From Chitinophaga cymbidii (GTDB lineage Bacteria; Bacteroidota; Bacteroidia; Chitinophagales; Chitinophagaceae), in assembly GCF_007992715.1 (NCBI RefSeq), contig NZ_BKAU01000006.1, forward strand, positions 186,001 through 250,000: a stretch of DNA of 64,000 bases, in the 5' to 3' direction. The notes under the pieces were generated by a model. It ran no database searches, was not told the origin of the DNA, and was given only the letters and a program-made list of their open reading frames with translations. How positions within the stretch are numbered: position 1 is the stretch's first letter; every line of letters begins with the position of its first letter. Both the position numbers and the translations under genes were made by a program. Below are positions 9,001 to 17,576 of the stretch, one piece after another.

Positions 9001-10679
9001 GGGAGCGGCATTGTTCTAACGGAAACGGGCATACTGTAAATTGAAGTATCCGTTTCGTTCACCGCCTTGACGCGGTAGAAGTAAGTGGTGTTGGGACTTA
9101 GCCCGGCCGTATCCGTATAGGCGGTATCGTTAGCCGCCCGTGTTGCGGTGTGAGTGAAGGTGCTGCCATCCTGCGAGCGTTCGAGGATGAACCCTGTTTC
9201 ATTGTCCGCATTGTCTTTCCATCTCACCAGTATGGTGCTGTCCGCGCTGAGCGTGACGTTGGAGGGCGGTTTGATGAATGCGGGCGGCGTAGTGTGGATC
9301 AGGGAGTTGATGTAGACTTCGATATTGAGATAGGCAGGTGTGCCGGCGTTCGGGAGAAGCGCATCCTGCGGCAGCTGTTTGTTGAGGCCGTTCGCGTCTT
9401 CCCAGGCATCGGGTATGCCGTCGCCGTCGGTATCCGGTGGAGCGGGCGCGCCGAAAACATTCCCCAGTCCGCCATTGGCGAAAGGCAGGTCTGTTTCGCG
9501 GTAAACGTACCAGCCCTGCGTGCCCTTGGAACGCACTTCATCGGCCAGCAGGGAATCCACCTGGTCGCGGCGCGGATACATGGCGCCCACGCTGTCCGTC
9601 ACCCATTCGTAAGCCTGTCGGGCCGTCATAGCGGGCGTGGCAAGCGGGTAGGGGAAAGGTTGTGTTCTGAAGCCTTCCGCGGCAATGCCGGGATAGCCGG
9701 TGGTATCATAAGGGACCAGTGTGCCGTTCAGTACGCCGTCCGTGTTATTATCGAAATAGTTTCCGGCGCCGTAGAGGAAGAACGTGCCGGTACCGCGGGA
9801 GAAGGGCGTTGTTTTCGAGGGCGGCGTCAGCGGGCCGCCGGTGAAATAGTTATTGATGATATTCACTTCGGATACGCCGGCGGAGCCGCCCATAATGTAG
9901 GCGTCGCCGGACCAGCCGTAGTTGAGGTTGTCGCCGAGGCGGTTGCCGTTGCCCCAGTTGTATACGACGTTATTAACGAATTCATTCCCGCCTTTTACTT
10001 TAGGGTTGCGGGTTTTGTTGCTGATGTAAAGATTGCGGATGAGGCTCACCTTGCCGCCGTCCGGCGTCTGGATCAGGCCGCCCGCCGAGTGATTTTCGCG
10101 GTGAAGGCCCTGCCCGATGATCGAGTTCTGGATGGTGATGTTGTTGGGTGCGGTATTCTTGCCGTCCCAGTTGATGGAGAACACTTCGTCCATGCCCCAG
10201 GTAACGGAGAGATGATCGAAGATCATGTTGGCGCCGTTGGCGATGCCGGTGGCGTCTTTCCCGGAGTTGGCGGTGGCGCCGAGGCGGATGCGCAGGAAGC
10301 GGCAGATGGTATTGCTGGCGCCGGAGAAGGTCACCCGTTTGTTGAATAGCACGATGCCGTCGCCGGGCGCGGTTTGTCCCGCAATAGTGGTGTTGGGCGA
10401 TACAACGATGTCGGATTGCAGGTAGATGATGCCGCCTACGGCAAATACCACGAATCTGCCGGGCTGGCTGACGGCATCGCGGAAGGAGCCGGGGCCGGCG
10501 TCGTTGAGATTGGTAACGATGTAGACCTGCGGAGTTGCGGCGCCGCGGGCGCCGGTAGCGAAACGTCCGAAGCCGTCAGCGCCGGGAAATGAAGGAGTTT
10601 GTGCGTTCAGGGAAATGGACAGCAGGAGGAAAGCAAATAACAGGATGTTCCTCCCCGGCATACGGGCAGTGTTTTTCAT
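6093..10679 (-). CDS. Giant secreted pectate-lyase-like protein with Fn3, LamG and T9SS sorting domains
   Basis: The 1528-residue protein has a signal peptide (1-27, ending SISLNAQ). A right-handed beta-helix of pectate lyase family 1 type follows (about 30-460; FPGADGFGRFATGARGG-like opening, TIAGQTAPGDGI, RNPKVKGGNEFVNNVVYNWG). Then come a calcium-binding-like DTDGDGIPDAWE (about 430), two Fn3 domains (about 470-660), a LamG/concanavalin domain (about 665-870), an Fn3-like segment, a second LamG (about 975-1160), HYR/PKD-like repeats (about 1170-1370) and a C-terminal type IX sorting domain (YPNPASQRVQV to the final KKIIIQR). It is predicted to be exported by T9SS and anchored at the surface, cleaving pectin-like polymers. 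The catalytic activity itself is inferred. Confidence 0.88.
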   Translation of the reverse strand: MKNTARMPGRNILLFAFLLLSISLNAQTPSFPGADGFGRFATGARGAATPQVYIVTNLNDAGPGSFRDAVSQPGRFVVFAVGGIIYLQSDIVVSPNTTIAGQTAPGDGIVLFNKRVTFSGASNTICRFLRIRLGATANSGKDATGIANGANMIFDHLSVTWGMDEVFSINWDGKNTAPNNITIQNSIIGQGLHRENHSAGGLIQTPDGGKVSLIRNLYISNKTRNPKVKGGNEFVNNVVYNWGNGNRLGDNLNYGWSGDAYIMGGSAGVSEVNIINNYFTGGPLTPPSKTTPFSRGTGTFFLYGAGNYFDNNTDGVLNGTLVPYDTTGYPGIAAEGFRTQPFPYPLATPAMTARQAYEWVTDSVGAMYPRRDQVDSLLADEVRSKGTQGWYVYRETDLPFANGGLGNVFGAPAPPDTDGDGIPDAWEDANGLNKQLPQDALLPNAGTPAYLNIEVYINSLIHTTPPAFIKPPSNVTLSADSTILVRWKDNADNETGFILERSQDGSTFTHTATRAANDTAYTDTAGLSPNTTYFYRVKAVNETDTSIYSMPVSVRTMPLPSAPHMASQPVPANGYAYAELSGDELALKWTGSANTVEYLLYFGTHADSLAQITSVTAPAFTLTGLQNNITYYWRVDAVNDKGTTPGDIWSFRTMQVFPPGMVGHWSFDETSGRLVADSSVYQADGVLGLDEDNDSIHVPGKINYALDFSTADEDMYVVQIPHADQLHLGRSAFSLSFWMKAAPALLPPDNNTSAYLLCKGSITRNAATGATGKRFDIEFKNKQFRFAIDDDNDAGGGGKDELQADGIPFFTNEWVHVVVMRDTAARKLRLYRNGALVKETNITKANAGIGEESALIIGNIGELEFLSTANKPAPYKGMLDELKIFNYPVSQTEILELFHTSPLPLQAYNPVVANNALLEGYEPPVRLSWQGGIRTSGYRVYMGLHPDSLTHVADAPLDTPLYILEHPAAHTQYYWRVDAEGPAGVTPGAVWTFRTVSLKGLAGHWKLNDGTGMTAKDDSPFHHDGQLNAFPQASWDTAGRFKGSLAFSDLPAAGAIHIPHSDHLLFDQNSFTISLWVKIPSSAGRDCYLAHKGTFEAGTGKWYGLQLRDGKLTFAIDDGSVKTDLAITPNIFSNQWKHITAVRDASSKQLRLYVDGELMGSKAYTTGTTGRLTALMLGNSPENKPYRDLMDDVRLYNYALSAAEIAALRDTTPPNVITRNITVTLEDSITISPQQIDNGSTDSSGIAALYLDRSIFTCADTGTHTVTLTAEDPNGNTAGATALITVKSALPAPQITVTRQNNTYTGLDAHTIALGYGAQKVTLNAAGQYASYSWSPAAGLSDPHVANPTFTPSTTGDHTFTLTVTNANGCTSQASATIHVIDVRCGYRNRKVQLCYYGVDICVDPLVARLLFAFSPHATVAGGCPVRPGAMAVKQDITAADENTALLVYPNPASQRVQVRFGTTGACDYSVELFDVQGKLLKIVERGTAAGRMQFSLPVDVGQYPVGVYFVRVVLGDVVRTKKIIIQR

Positions 10680-10797
10680 ACGGGAATAAGTAATGATAGT
10701 GGAGGATATTGTTCACTGACACCCAGGGAAGATGGGCGATGATCAAATGTATGTAAATGGTGACAGGTAACTATCCTGCACTATCATGCCGTATGTT

Positions 10798-12057
10798 CTA
10801 GTCCTTGAAGAGAATGCCGCCGAACACGAGGTAGGCCATCCCCAGCGTTACCAGGATGTTGAATACCTGCGCAATGATGAAAGCCATCGCCGGCCGGCCG
10901 TTCTCCATCCGGAAAATGTCCGTAAACTTTGTTTCAAGACCGATGCAGGCAAATGCCACCGCAAAAAAGCAGGTTTGCAGGTCCTTGATATGTCCTTTCA
11001 CGTTAGCCACTAACGCAGAAGGTAATACGAAAGAGAAGACAAGCGATACGATGATGAAGCCGAGCACGAACTTCGGGAAGCGCTCCCAGATGGTACGCAG
11101 GCCGGGCTTCGGTTGATTGGTTTCCTTTTTGGAATAGGTCCACCATACGGAAATGAAGAATGCGGCAAGACCTAACAGTACGTTCTGGGAGAATTTGACG
11201 AGTGTGGCGTATTTGAGTGCTTCGTCGCCAAGCATGGTGCCCGCGGCCACTACAGCGCCGGAAGTATCGATTGTACCACCGAGCCATGCGCCCGCCACGT
11301 CCGCCGGCATGTCCATCCATCTTGCAATGTAAGGCATGAAGATCATCATCGGGATGGCGACGATCAGCACCAGCGAGATCACATGAGAGAGCTTTTTATT
11401 ATCCCCTTCGATCGCCCCGGAAGTGGCGATGGCGGCCGATACGCCGCAGATGGACACCGCGCTGGATATCATCATCCTGAATTCATCATCCAGTTTGAAT
11501 TGTTTGCACAGCCAGAAAGTGGAATACCATACGGTGAACACCACCACTACGGATTGCAGCACACCCATCCCGCCGCCTTTCAGCAGCTCCTGGAAGATGA
11601 TCCCCGCACCGAGCATCACCAGCCCGATCTTGATGAACAGCTCCGTTTGCAGCACCGGCCGCATCCATTCAGGCACGCCGATGACGTTGCTGATGAAAAG
11701 TCCCAGCAACAGGCTGAACAAAACGATCTCGATGCCGAGGTCTTTTACCGTGGCGTTGCCGGTGAACACCTGCGCGAACATGGATATGGCCATCACGGCG
11801 ATCAGCCCGGTCACGATCCGCGCATCAAAGCGTTTGCCGCCGAGAAGGCCGGCCAGCAGCAAGCTGCCCAGCACCCAGAGAAAGAGGCCGCCGGCTTTAT
11901 AAAGGTTGGAAGCGCTGCCCAGTTTTTGTAATAATGTTTCTCCGCTGTTCCAGTCGAATTTAGGCATGGAGGGATGTAGGCCCAGGCATATCAGCCCGAT
12001 GCTGATGAACGCGACGATCACCGCGATCCAGTCTTCATGTAATGGTTTTCTTTGCAT
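10798..12057 (-). CDS. YeiH-family (UPF0324) putative sulfate/anion exporter
   Basis: The 419-residue polytopic membrane protein has about ten hydrophobic helices. The family hallmark AWLGGTIDTSGAVVAAGTMLGD sits near residues 250-275 and is followed by ALKYATLVKFSQNVLLG. Proteins of this Pfam group (Cons_hypoth698) are annotated as putative sulfate exporters on limited evidence. It starts 17 bp after the SpmAB-like gene and is on the same strand, so the two probably form an operon. The role in this organism is unproven. Confidence 0.88.
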   Translation of the reverse strand: MQRKPLHEDWIAVIVAFISIGLICLGLHPSMPKFDWNSGETLLQKLGSASNLYKAGGLFLWVLGSLLLAGLLGGKRFDARIVTGLIAVMAISMFAQVFTGNATVKDLGIEIVLFSLLLGLFISNVIGVPEWMRPVLQTELFIKIGLVMLGAGIIFQELLKGGGMGVLQSVVVVFTVWYSTFWLCKQFKLDDEFRMMISSAVSICGVSAAIATSGAIEGDNKKLSHVISLVLIVAIPMMIFMPYIARWMDMPADVAGAWLGGTIDTSGAVVAAGTMLGDEALKYATLVKFSQNVLLGLAAFFISVWWTYSKKETNQPKPGLRTIWERFPKFVLGFIIVSLVFSFVLPSALVANVKGHIKDLQTCFFAVAFACIGLETKFTDIFRMENGRPAMAFIIAQVFNILVTLGMAYLVFGGILFKD

Positions 12058-12074
12058 CTGTTTTCAGAAAATGG

Positions 12075-13313
12075 TTAGTGGAAAAATATATACCCGATGA
12101 TGATCGCGGCCACCACGCCCACCACATCCGCGATGAGCCCGCATGCCAGGGCATGCCGTGTTTTTTTGATGTTCACCGATCCGAAGTATAAAGCGAGTAC
12201 ATAAAAAGTTGTTTCTGTAGATCCCTGCATGATGCAGCCCAGGCGGCCGACGAAAGAATCAGGGCCATAATTCTCCGGCTTCATCAGATCCACCATCAGT
12301 CCACGCGCACCGCCGCCGCTGAAGGTCTTCATGATACCTACCGGCAACGCGGGTACGAAATCCGTATTCAATCCCATCCACCCGACTATCAACGCGATAC
12401 CGTTCGTAATGAAATCGAGACAGCCGGTAATGCGGAACACGCCGATGCCTACGAGAATGGCTACCAGATAGGGAATGATCATCACGGCGGTGGTGAAGCC
12501 CTCTTTGGCGCCGTCGATGAACGCTTCGTATACATTGATCTTCCGCAGGAAGCCGGCGACCAGGAACAGGATGATCACGGAGAATATAATGAGGCCGCCG
12601 ACCATGGCGGTGTAGGTGGCGATCATTTCGGAGGGCATGTTGTTCATCCACGCATACAGGCCGTACATCAGCAGTAGAAATCCTCCAACGAATACCAGCA
12701 CCGGCAATGAAAAAAGGTTGATGCGCTGGTAGAGGGCCACGGCGATCATGCCGGACATGAAGGAAATGAACGTGCCGATCATGGTGGGGATGAAGATGTC
12801 CGCCGGATTAGCGGCGCCCATGGCGAGGCGTACGGCCATTACGCTGGTGGGAATGATGGTGAGGCCCGCGGTATTGAGCACGAGGAACATGATCTGCGGG
12901 TTGCTGGCGGTATCCTTCTCTGGATTCAGCTCCTGCAATTCTTTCATGGCCTTGAGGCCGAGCGGGGTAGCGGCATTGTCCAGCCCCAGCATGTTCGCCG
13001 AAAAGTTCATCACTACCGATCCCATAGCCGGGTCTTTCTTCGGCACCTGCGGGAAAAGTTTAGAGAACAGCGGGTTCACGAACCGGGCGAACTTTTCGAT
13101 CATCCCCGCTCTTTCCCCGATCTTCATGATCCCGAGCCAGAGGGTCATCACGCCGGTAAGGCCGATAGCGATCTCCGCGCCCGTTTTGCTGTTCTCGAAA
13201 GTGCTGGTCATCATTTTCGCGAAGATCTCGGTATCCCCCAGGAAGATCAGCTTGCAAAGCGCCACAACGAAGGCGATCACAAAAAAGCCGATCCAGACGT
13301 AGTTTAATGCCAT
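12075..13313 (-). CDS. SpmA-SpmB fusion, nucleoside-recognition (Gate) domain membrane protein
   Basis: The 412-residue protein carries two Gate domains in one chain. The N-terminal half matches SpmA (FSANMLGLDNAATPLGLKAM near residues 105-125) and the C-terminal half matches SpmB (around 250-390; CIMQGSTETTFYVLALYFGS). In sporulating Firmicutes these are two separate spore-maturation proteins. Here they are fused in a Gram-negative lineage that does not sporulate, so the sporulation name should not be transferred. It is the first gene of a two-gene unit with the YeiH-like exporter, which suggests a transport-related role. Confidence 0.9.
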   Translation of the reverse strand: MALNYVWIGFFVIAFVVALCKLIFLGDTEIFAKMMTSTFENSKTGAEIAIGLTGVMTLWLGIMKIGERAGMIEKFARFVNPLFSKLFPQVPKKDPAMGSVVMNFSANMLGLDNAATPLGLKAMKELQELNPEKDTASNPQIMFLVLNTAGLTIIPTSVMAVRLAMGAANPADIFIPTMIGTFISFMSGMIAVALYQRINLFSLPVLVFVGGFLLLMYGLYAWMNNMPSEMIATYTAMVGGLIIFSVIILFLVAGFLRKINVYEAFIDGAKEGFTTAVMIIPYLVAILVGIGVFRITGCLDFITNGIALIVGWMGLNTDFVPALPVGIMKTFSGGGARGLMVDLMKPENYGPDSFVGRLGCIMQGSTETTFYVLALYFGSVNIKKTRHALACGLIADVVGVVAAIIIGYIFFH

Positions 13314-13419
13314 ATATTATACAGTTGTTAGCCGTTACGGATCAGTTGATTAGGAGCCGAAGGGCCATTACGGTCTCCAAAATAGTAAATTTTAACACGC
13401 TTTACTCGCTGAATTGCAC

Positions 13420-13427
13420 TATCTTTG
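13420..13427 (+). promoter_or_regulatory. Candidate -7 box of ychF (TATCTTTG)
   Basis: TATCTTTG fits the Bacteroidota -7 consensus TAnnTTTG and lies 17 bp before the ychF ATG, giving a very short leader. No clear TTTG -33 element is visible at the usual 19-21 bp spacing, so this is a partial match. Confidence 0.5.
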
Positions 13428-13444
13428 CGCAAATTTTTGAAAAA

Positions 13445-14548
13445 ATGGCTTTGCAAGCAGGAATTGTCGGATTGCCGAACGTAGGAAAGTCCACGCTATT
13501 TAATGCTGTATCCAACAGCGCCAAGGCACAGGCGAGCAATTATCGCTTTTGTACGATTGAACCGAACATCGGCCTCGTAGATGTGCCGGATGAGCGGATG
13601 GCGAAGCTGGAAGAGCTGGTGAAGCCTAACCGCACTGTGCCTACCACCATCGAATTCGTGGACATTGCCGGCCTTGTAAAAGGCGCCAGCAAAGGAGAGG
13701 GCCTTGGCAACAAGTTCCTCGCCAACATCCGGGAAGTGGATGCCATCGTGCACGTGATCCGCTGCTTCGAAGATGATAACATCCTCCGCGAAGAAGGGGC
13801 GATCAACCCCGTTGGCGACAAGGAGATCATCGATACCGAATTGCAGCTGAAAGACCTGGAAAGCGTTGAGAAGAAAATAGCCCGCACCGAGAAAATGGCG
13901 AAGACCGGCGGAGATCCGAAGGCAAAAGCCGAATTTGAAGTGCTGAAACGCTGCCAGGCGCACCTGGAGCAGGGTAAAAATATCCGTGAGCTGGGCCTGT
14001 CCAAAGAAGAGCGCGCGGCGATCGCCGACCTCTTTTTGCTGACGGAAAAGCCGGTGTTGTACGTGGCGAATGTGGACGAAGCATCGCTGCATACCGGCAA
14101 CAAATTCTCCGAAGCGCTGGCTGCCGCTGTGAAAGCGGAAAACGCCGAGGTGATCGTGATGAACAATACGATCGAAGCGCAGATCACCGAAATGGAAGAT
14201 CCGGACGATAAACTGATGTTCCTCGAAGAATACGGACTGAAAGAACCGGGCCTGAACCGCCTCATCCGCTCCACTTACAAGCTGCTGGACCTCATTACCT
14301 ACTTCACTGCCGGCGTGCAGGAGGTACGGGCATGGACCATCCACCAGGGCTGGAAAGCGCCGCAGGCGGCCAGCGTGATCCACACCGATTTTGAAAAAGG
14401 ATTCATCAAAGCGGAAGTGATCTCTTATGATGACTATGTGAAGTTCGGATCGGAATCTGCGGCGCGCGACAACGGCCGTTTAAGGATTGAAGGGAAAGAA
14501 TACGTGGTGAACGATGGTGATGTGATGCACTTCCGTTTCAACGTCTGA
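13445..14548 (+). CDS. ychF: Redox-regulated ribosome-associated ATPase YchF (Obg family)
   Basis: The start is placed at the ATG opening MALQAGIVGLPNVGKST, because this matches the family N-terminus; an upstream in-frame ATG at 13307 would add 46 unrelated residues across the promoter. The 367-residue protein has the P-loop GLPNVGKS (9-16), the G3-like DIAG, the G4 variant NVDE that explains the ATP preference of this family, a coiled-coil insertion and a C-terminal TGS domain ending GDVMHFRFNV. It binds ribosomes and acts in translation and stress responses. Confidence 0.97.
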   Translation: MALQAGIVGLPNVGKSTLFNAVSNSAKAQASNYRFCTIEPNIGLVDVPDERMAKLEELVKPNRTVPTTIEFVDIAGLVKGASKGEGLGNKFLANIREVDAIVHVIRCFEDDNILREEGAINPVGDKEIIDTELQLKDLESVEKKIARTEKMAKTGGDPKAKAEFEVLKRCQAHLEQGKNIRELGLSKEERAAIADLFLLTEKPVLYVANVDEASLHTGNKFSEALAAAVKAENAEVIVMNNTIEAQITEMEDPDDKLMFLEEYGLKEPGLNRLIRSTYKLLDLITYFTAGVQEVRAWTIHQGWKAPQAASVIHTDFEKGFIKAEVISYDDYVKFGSESAARDNGRLRIEGKEYVVNDGDVMHFRFNV

Positions 14549-14592
14549 CCAAAGATACCCATGAGCAGATCATGAGGGTTACAACAAAATAG

Positions 14593-14618
14593 AAAGCCTC
14601 CGGATGTCCGGAGGCTTT
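14593..14618 (+). terminator. Terminator downstream of ychF
   Basis: A near-ideal 12-bp stem, AAAGCCTCCGGA / TCCGGAGGCTTT, with a 2-nt loop lies 45 bp after the ychF stop. The palindrome works in both directions. A strong T-run is lacking beyond the TTT of the stem. The TonB receptor gene converges from the other side. Confidence 0.7.
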
Positions 14619-14706
14619 CGCTATTTATGGCAGTGACAGAAATGGTTCGGGGTGATTGCGGGCGAGCGTTTCCTGCTTTGCAGCAAAATGCGTCACGGGC
14701 CGTGGT

Positions 14707-17457
14707 CTACTTCAAAAGGTCTTCAAATGTGAGGCTCAGGTAATAGATCCCGCCGATGGACGGGTTGCCGAGCGAGGTCACATAATACTTGTTCAGCAGG
14801 TTGGAGCCACCGAGCTTGATGGTGGCATGCGCCTTTGGCACCTGGTAGCTGATCATCGCGTCCAGCGTGCTGAAAGCGGGCACCATGCCGGATACGAATG
14901 AGGAACGCCAGTAGAATTCATCCTGCCAGCGGTAGCTGATGTTGAAGCCGAGGTTTTTGTAAACGTTCCTGTTGCCAACGCCGAGGTTGAACCGGAATTT
15001 CGGCGTGTTGAAATCGTTGTACAGGCCAACGGGCTCTTTCGTCATTTCGTTGAAGGACACGTTGCCGCTGAGGTTCCAGTGGTTCACTACATAATCCAGC
15101 CCGAGCGCCCATCCCTGCGTTACCACCCGCTCGTCGTTGTTGTAAACGGAAGAGAAGATGTTCGGGTTGGCAAGACCGGCGGGTGTGCCGTCCGGACTCT
15201 GCACGATCGCGAAGATGGTCACAAAATCACGGTACGAATTGTAGTAGTAATAAGCGTCGATCAGCAGGCGGTTTTTGATCAGGCCGCGGTAGCCGATCTC
15301 GTAGGCCTGCACTCTTTCGGGTTTGAGCTCGCCGAAGGTGTACTGCTCAAGGTCCGCGGGGTTGAGGGTTTGCCTGAATTTCTGGAAGCTCGCCTGGGTA
15401 TATCCTTTATTGGTGTTGAGGTTGTATTTGTTGACCAGCTCGGGAAGGCCGCCGATGATGCGTGTTTTGGAACGGACTTCCAAATCGATGTACTGGTTTT
15501 GGGTGGTGGGGATGCGGAAGCCGGTCTGGTAGGAGAGACGGATGTTGTTGTTCTTCGCAACGGTGAACACGCCTGTGAAACGTGGCGTGAAGCGGCCTTC
15601 GAAATTCTCGTTCTTGTCGTACCGCAAAGAGCCCGTCAGCTTGATGCGGTCGTTCGCCAGCTTTTTACCCACCTGCAGGAAACCCGCATATTCATCGATC
15701 TTGATATCGCGGCTGGCATCATCAAAAATAGTCCCGTTCGAGTTCAGATCGTACCGCCGGAAAGACGCTCCGGCCTGCAGATCGAAGAATTTGACGAGGT
15801 GGGAGAAGTTATACATTGCCTCGTAGTGGTAGAGGTTCGTTTTATCATCGAATTTAGCGCCACCACGGCCGGCGCCTACGCCAATATAGCGGCTGCCGAT
15901 GGAATCCTTTACCCGCTCAAAGCTGGCGGTGCCGGGTTGCAGGCGGTCCCTGTCCGCATACGCCCTGGCGATGGCATGGGCGGTTACGCTGTCTTTCGCA
16001 CCGGGTGAGCCGGGGAAGGTGCCGGCGCGCGCCAGGTTGTAAACGGTAGCGTATTCTGCAAACCATCCGCCGATCACCTGGCCGGCGCCGTTGGTGATGG
16101 CGCTCGGGTTATAGGCTTCATTGATGAAAGAGGCCATGGCGGTGGAGTTATAGGCTTCGCCGGAGCGCTCCTGCGTGGTGTAGGCGCGCACGAAGTAATG
16201 CTGGCCTTTCAGCTCGATCTTGTATTGCCCCATGTTGAAGTTGCGGAGCGAATAGCGGTCCAGCCCGGTATACACGGTAGTGCCCTGACCCCAGTTGCCA
16301 TGCAATATCAGCTCGGCGTTGGGGTTAAAGCGGTAATGCAGGGCGGCGTTGGTTTTGAGGCTCCGGGTGTCATAGTCCACCACGTCCCGCTCGCGGTAGC
16401 CGGTGCGGGAAACGGTGACGCCGTTCAGAAGCCCTCCCGTAGCGGTGAAGCGGTTATTGATCTCGTCGCCATAAATATTGATACCGTCATATGCCGGATC
16501 ATCGAGGTGGGAGTGGCCGCTTTTGTTGACCAGGCCAATGCGGTCGAAGTTCGTGGAATCCAGCGCCTGCCAGTCGTTCGCCTGCAGGTAGGCTACGTTC
16601 ACCTTGAACGCGAACTTGCCGAAAGCTTTGGCATAGCGTGCTGTGATCTCGGGGATGAACCCGGCGGAGCTGCGTTGCACGCCGCCCAGGTGGTTCACGG
16701 CGCCTTTCAGCTGGAGACTGAGGCCCTGGTAGTCGTACGGATTCTTGCTGGTCATCAGCAGCGTACCGTTCGTGCCGCCGGCGCCATACAGCGCGGAGGC
16801 CGCGCCCGGCAGCAGCTCCACGTTCTCTACGTCCAGCTCCGTGATGCCCAGGATGTTGCCCACGGAAAAGTTGAGGCCGGGGGCCTGGTTGTCCATCCCG
16901 TCTATGAACTGGTTGAAACGGGTATTACCGTTGGCGTTGAAGCCGCGGGTGGTAATGGAGCGGAAGGTCAGGCTCTGGGAGCTGCTTTCCACGCCCTTGA
17001 AGTTAGTGATGAAATCGTAGAAGCTGGGCGTGGGCGTTTCTTTAATAGCCCTGACGTTGAGCTTTTCGATAGACACCGGCGATTCGAGGATGGTTTCCGG
17101 CACCCGGCTGGCGGACACCACTACTTCCTGCCCCAGTATTTCGGTGGAGGAAAGCTGAACGTTCACGTTCATGGAAGCGTCCGTCACCCGTACTTCCTGC
17201 GGGGAATAACCGACATAGGAAAACACGAGGGTCAGCGGGAGGGAGTGGTTGGTGTTGAGCCGGAAGCTGCCGCTGGCATCCGTGACAGCGCCCGCGGAAG
17301 CCCCTTTAACGGAAATGCTCACGCCCGCCATGTTCTGCCGGGTGGCGGCGTCGGTTACAGTGCCTGTGATCGTGGTTTGATTTTGCGCCAGCGCATACTG
17401 CCAGGAGGCAAGCAGCAACACCATGAGCCAGCAATACTTTTGTAAAGTACCTTTCAT
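14707..17457 (-). CDS. TonB-dependent receptor with N-terminal CarboxypepD_reg domain
   Basis: The 916-residue protein has a signal peptide (about 1-25, ending ALAQ), a CarboxypepD_reg domain (about 27-110, with FVFSYVGYSPQEV-like strands), a plug domain (about 115-240; SITTRGFNANGN..FIDGMDNQAPG) and a beta-barrel to the C-terminus. It lacks the SusC signature and has no SusD neighbour, so it is more like a siderophore, vitamin or small-glycan receptor. It follows metX by about 120 bp on the same strand. The ligand cannot be told from the sequence. Confidence 0.9.
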   Translation of the reverse strand: MKGTLQKYCWLMVLLLASWQYALAQNQTTITGTVTDAATRQNMAGVSISVKGASAGAVTDASGSFRLNTNHSLPLTLVFSYVGYSPQEVRVTDASMNVNVQLSSTEILGQEVVVSASRVPETILESPVSIEKLNVRAIKETPTPSFYDFITNFKGVESSSQSLTFRSITTRGFNANGNTRFNQFIDGMDNQAPGLNFSVGNILGITELDVENVELLPGAASALYGAGGTNGTLLMTSKNPYDYQGLSLQLKGAVNHLGGVQRSSAGFIPEITARYAKAFGKFAFKVNVAYLQANDWQALDSTNFDRIGLVNKSGHSHLDDPAYDGINIYGDEINNRFTATGGLLNGVTVSRTGYRERDVVDYDTRSLKTNAALHYRFNPNAELILHGNWGQGTTVYTGLDRYSLRNFNMGQYKIELKGQHYFVRAYTTQERSGEAYNSTAMASFINEAYNPSAITNGAGQVIGGWFAEYATVYNLARAGTFPGSPGAKDSVTAHAIARAYADRDRLQPGTASFERVKDSIGSRYIGVGAGRGGAKFDDKTNLYHYEAMYNFSHLVKFFDLQAGASFRRYDLNSNGTIFDDASRDIKIDEYAGFLQVGKKLANDRIKLTGSLRYDKNENFEGRFTPRFTGVFTVAKNNNIRLSYQTGFRIPTTQNQYIDLEVRSKTRIIGGLPELVNKYNLNTNKGYTQASFQKFRQTLNPADLEQYTFGELKPERVQAYEIGYRGLIKNRLLIDAYYYYNSYRDFVTIFAIVQSPDGTPAGLANPNIFSSVYNNDERVVTQGWALGLDYVVNHWNLSGNVSFNEMTKEPVGLYNDFNTPKFRFNLGVGNRNVYKNLGFNISYRWQDEFYWRSSFVSGMVPAFSTLDAMISYQVPKAHATIKLGGSNLLNKYYVTSLGNPSIGGIYYLSLTFEDLLK

Positions 17458-17576
17458 AATGTGAGAATTTAATGAGGAATTTTGGCTGACCGAGACAATT
17501 AATTTTTATCTAGTTGCAGGGTGTAAACGAATTATACAGAGAAGTTAAGGGATTTTTATCACATAGAAAATTTTTC

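Noticed and set aside
9150..10349. 399-codon open frame opposite the pectate-lyase-like gene
   Set aside because: It is antisense to a clear domain-rich gene, has low complexity (Val/Ala/Gly/Arg-rich) and no recognisable motif; it is a high-GC shadow.
12075..13313. Sporulation function for the SpmA-SpmB fusion
   Set aside because: The rest of the window is Bacteroidota-type and shows no sporulation gene; the family name is historical.
16198..17445. 415-codon open frame opposite the TonB receptor at 14707-17457
   Set aside because: Antisense to conserved plug and CarboxypepD_reg coding sequence, with no family features.
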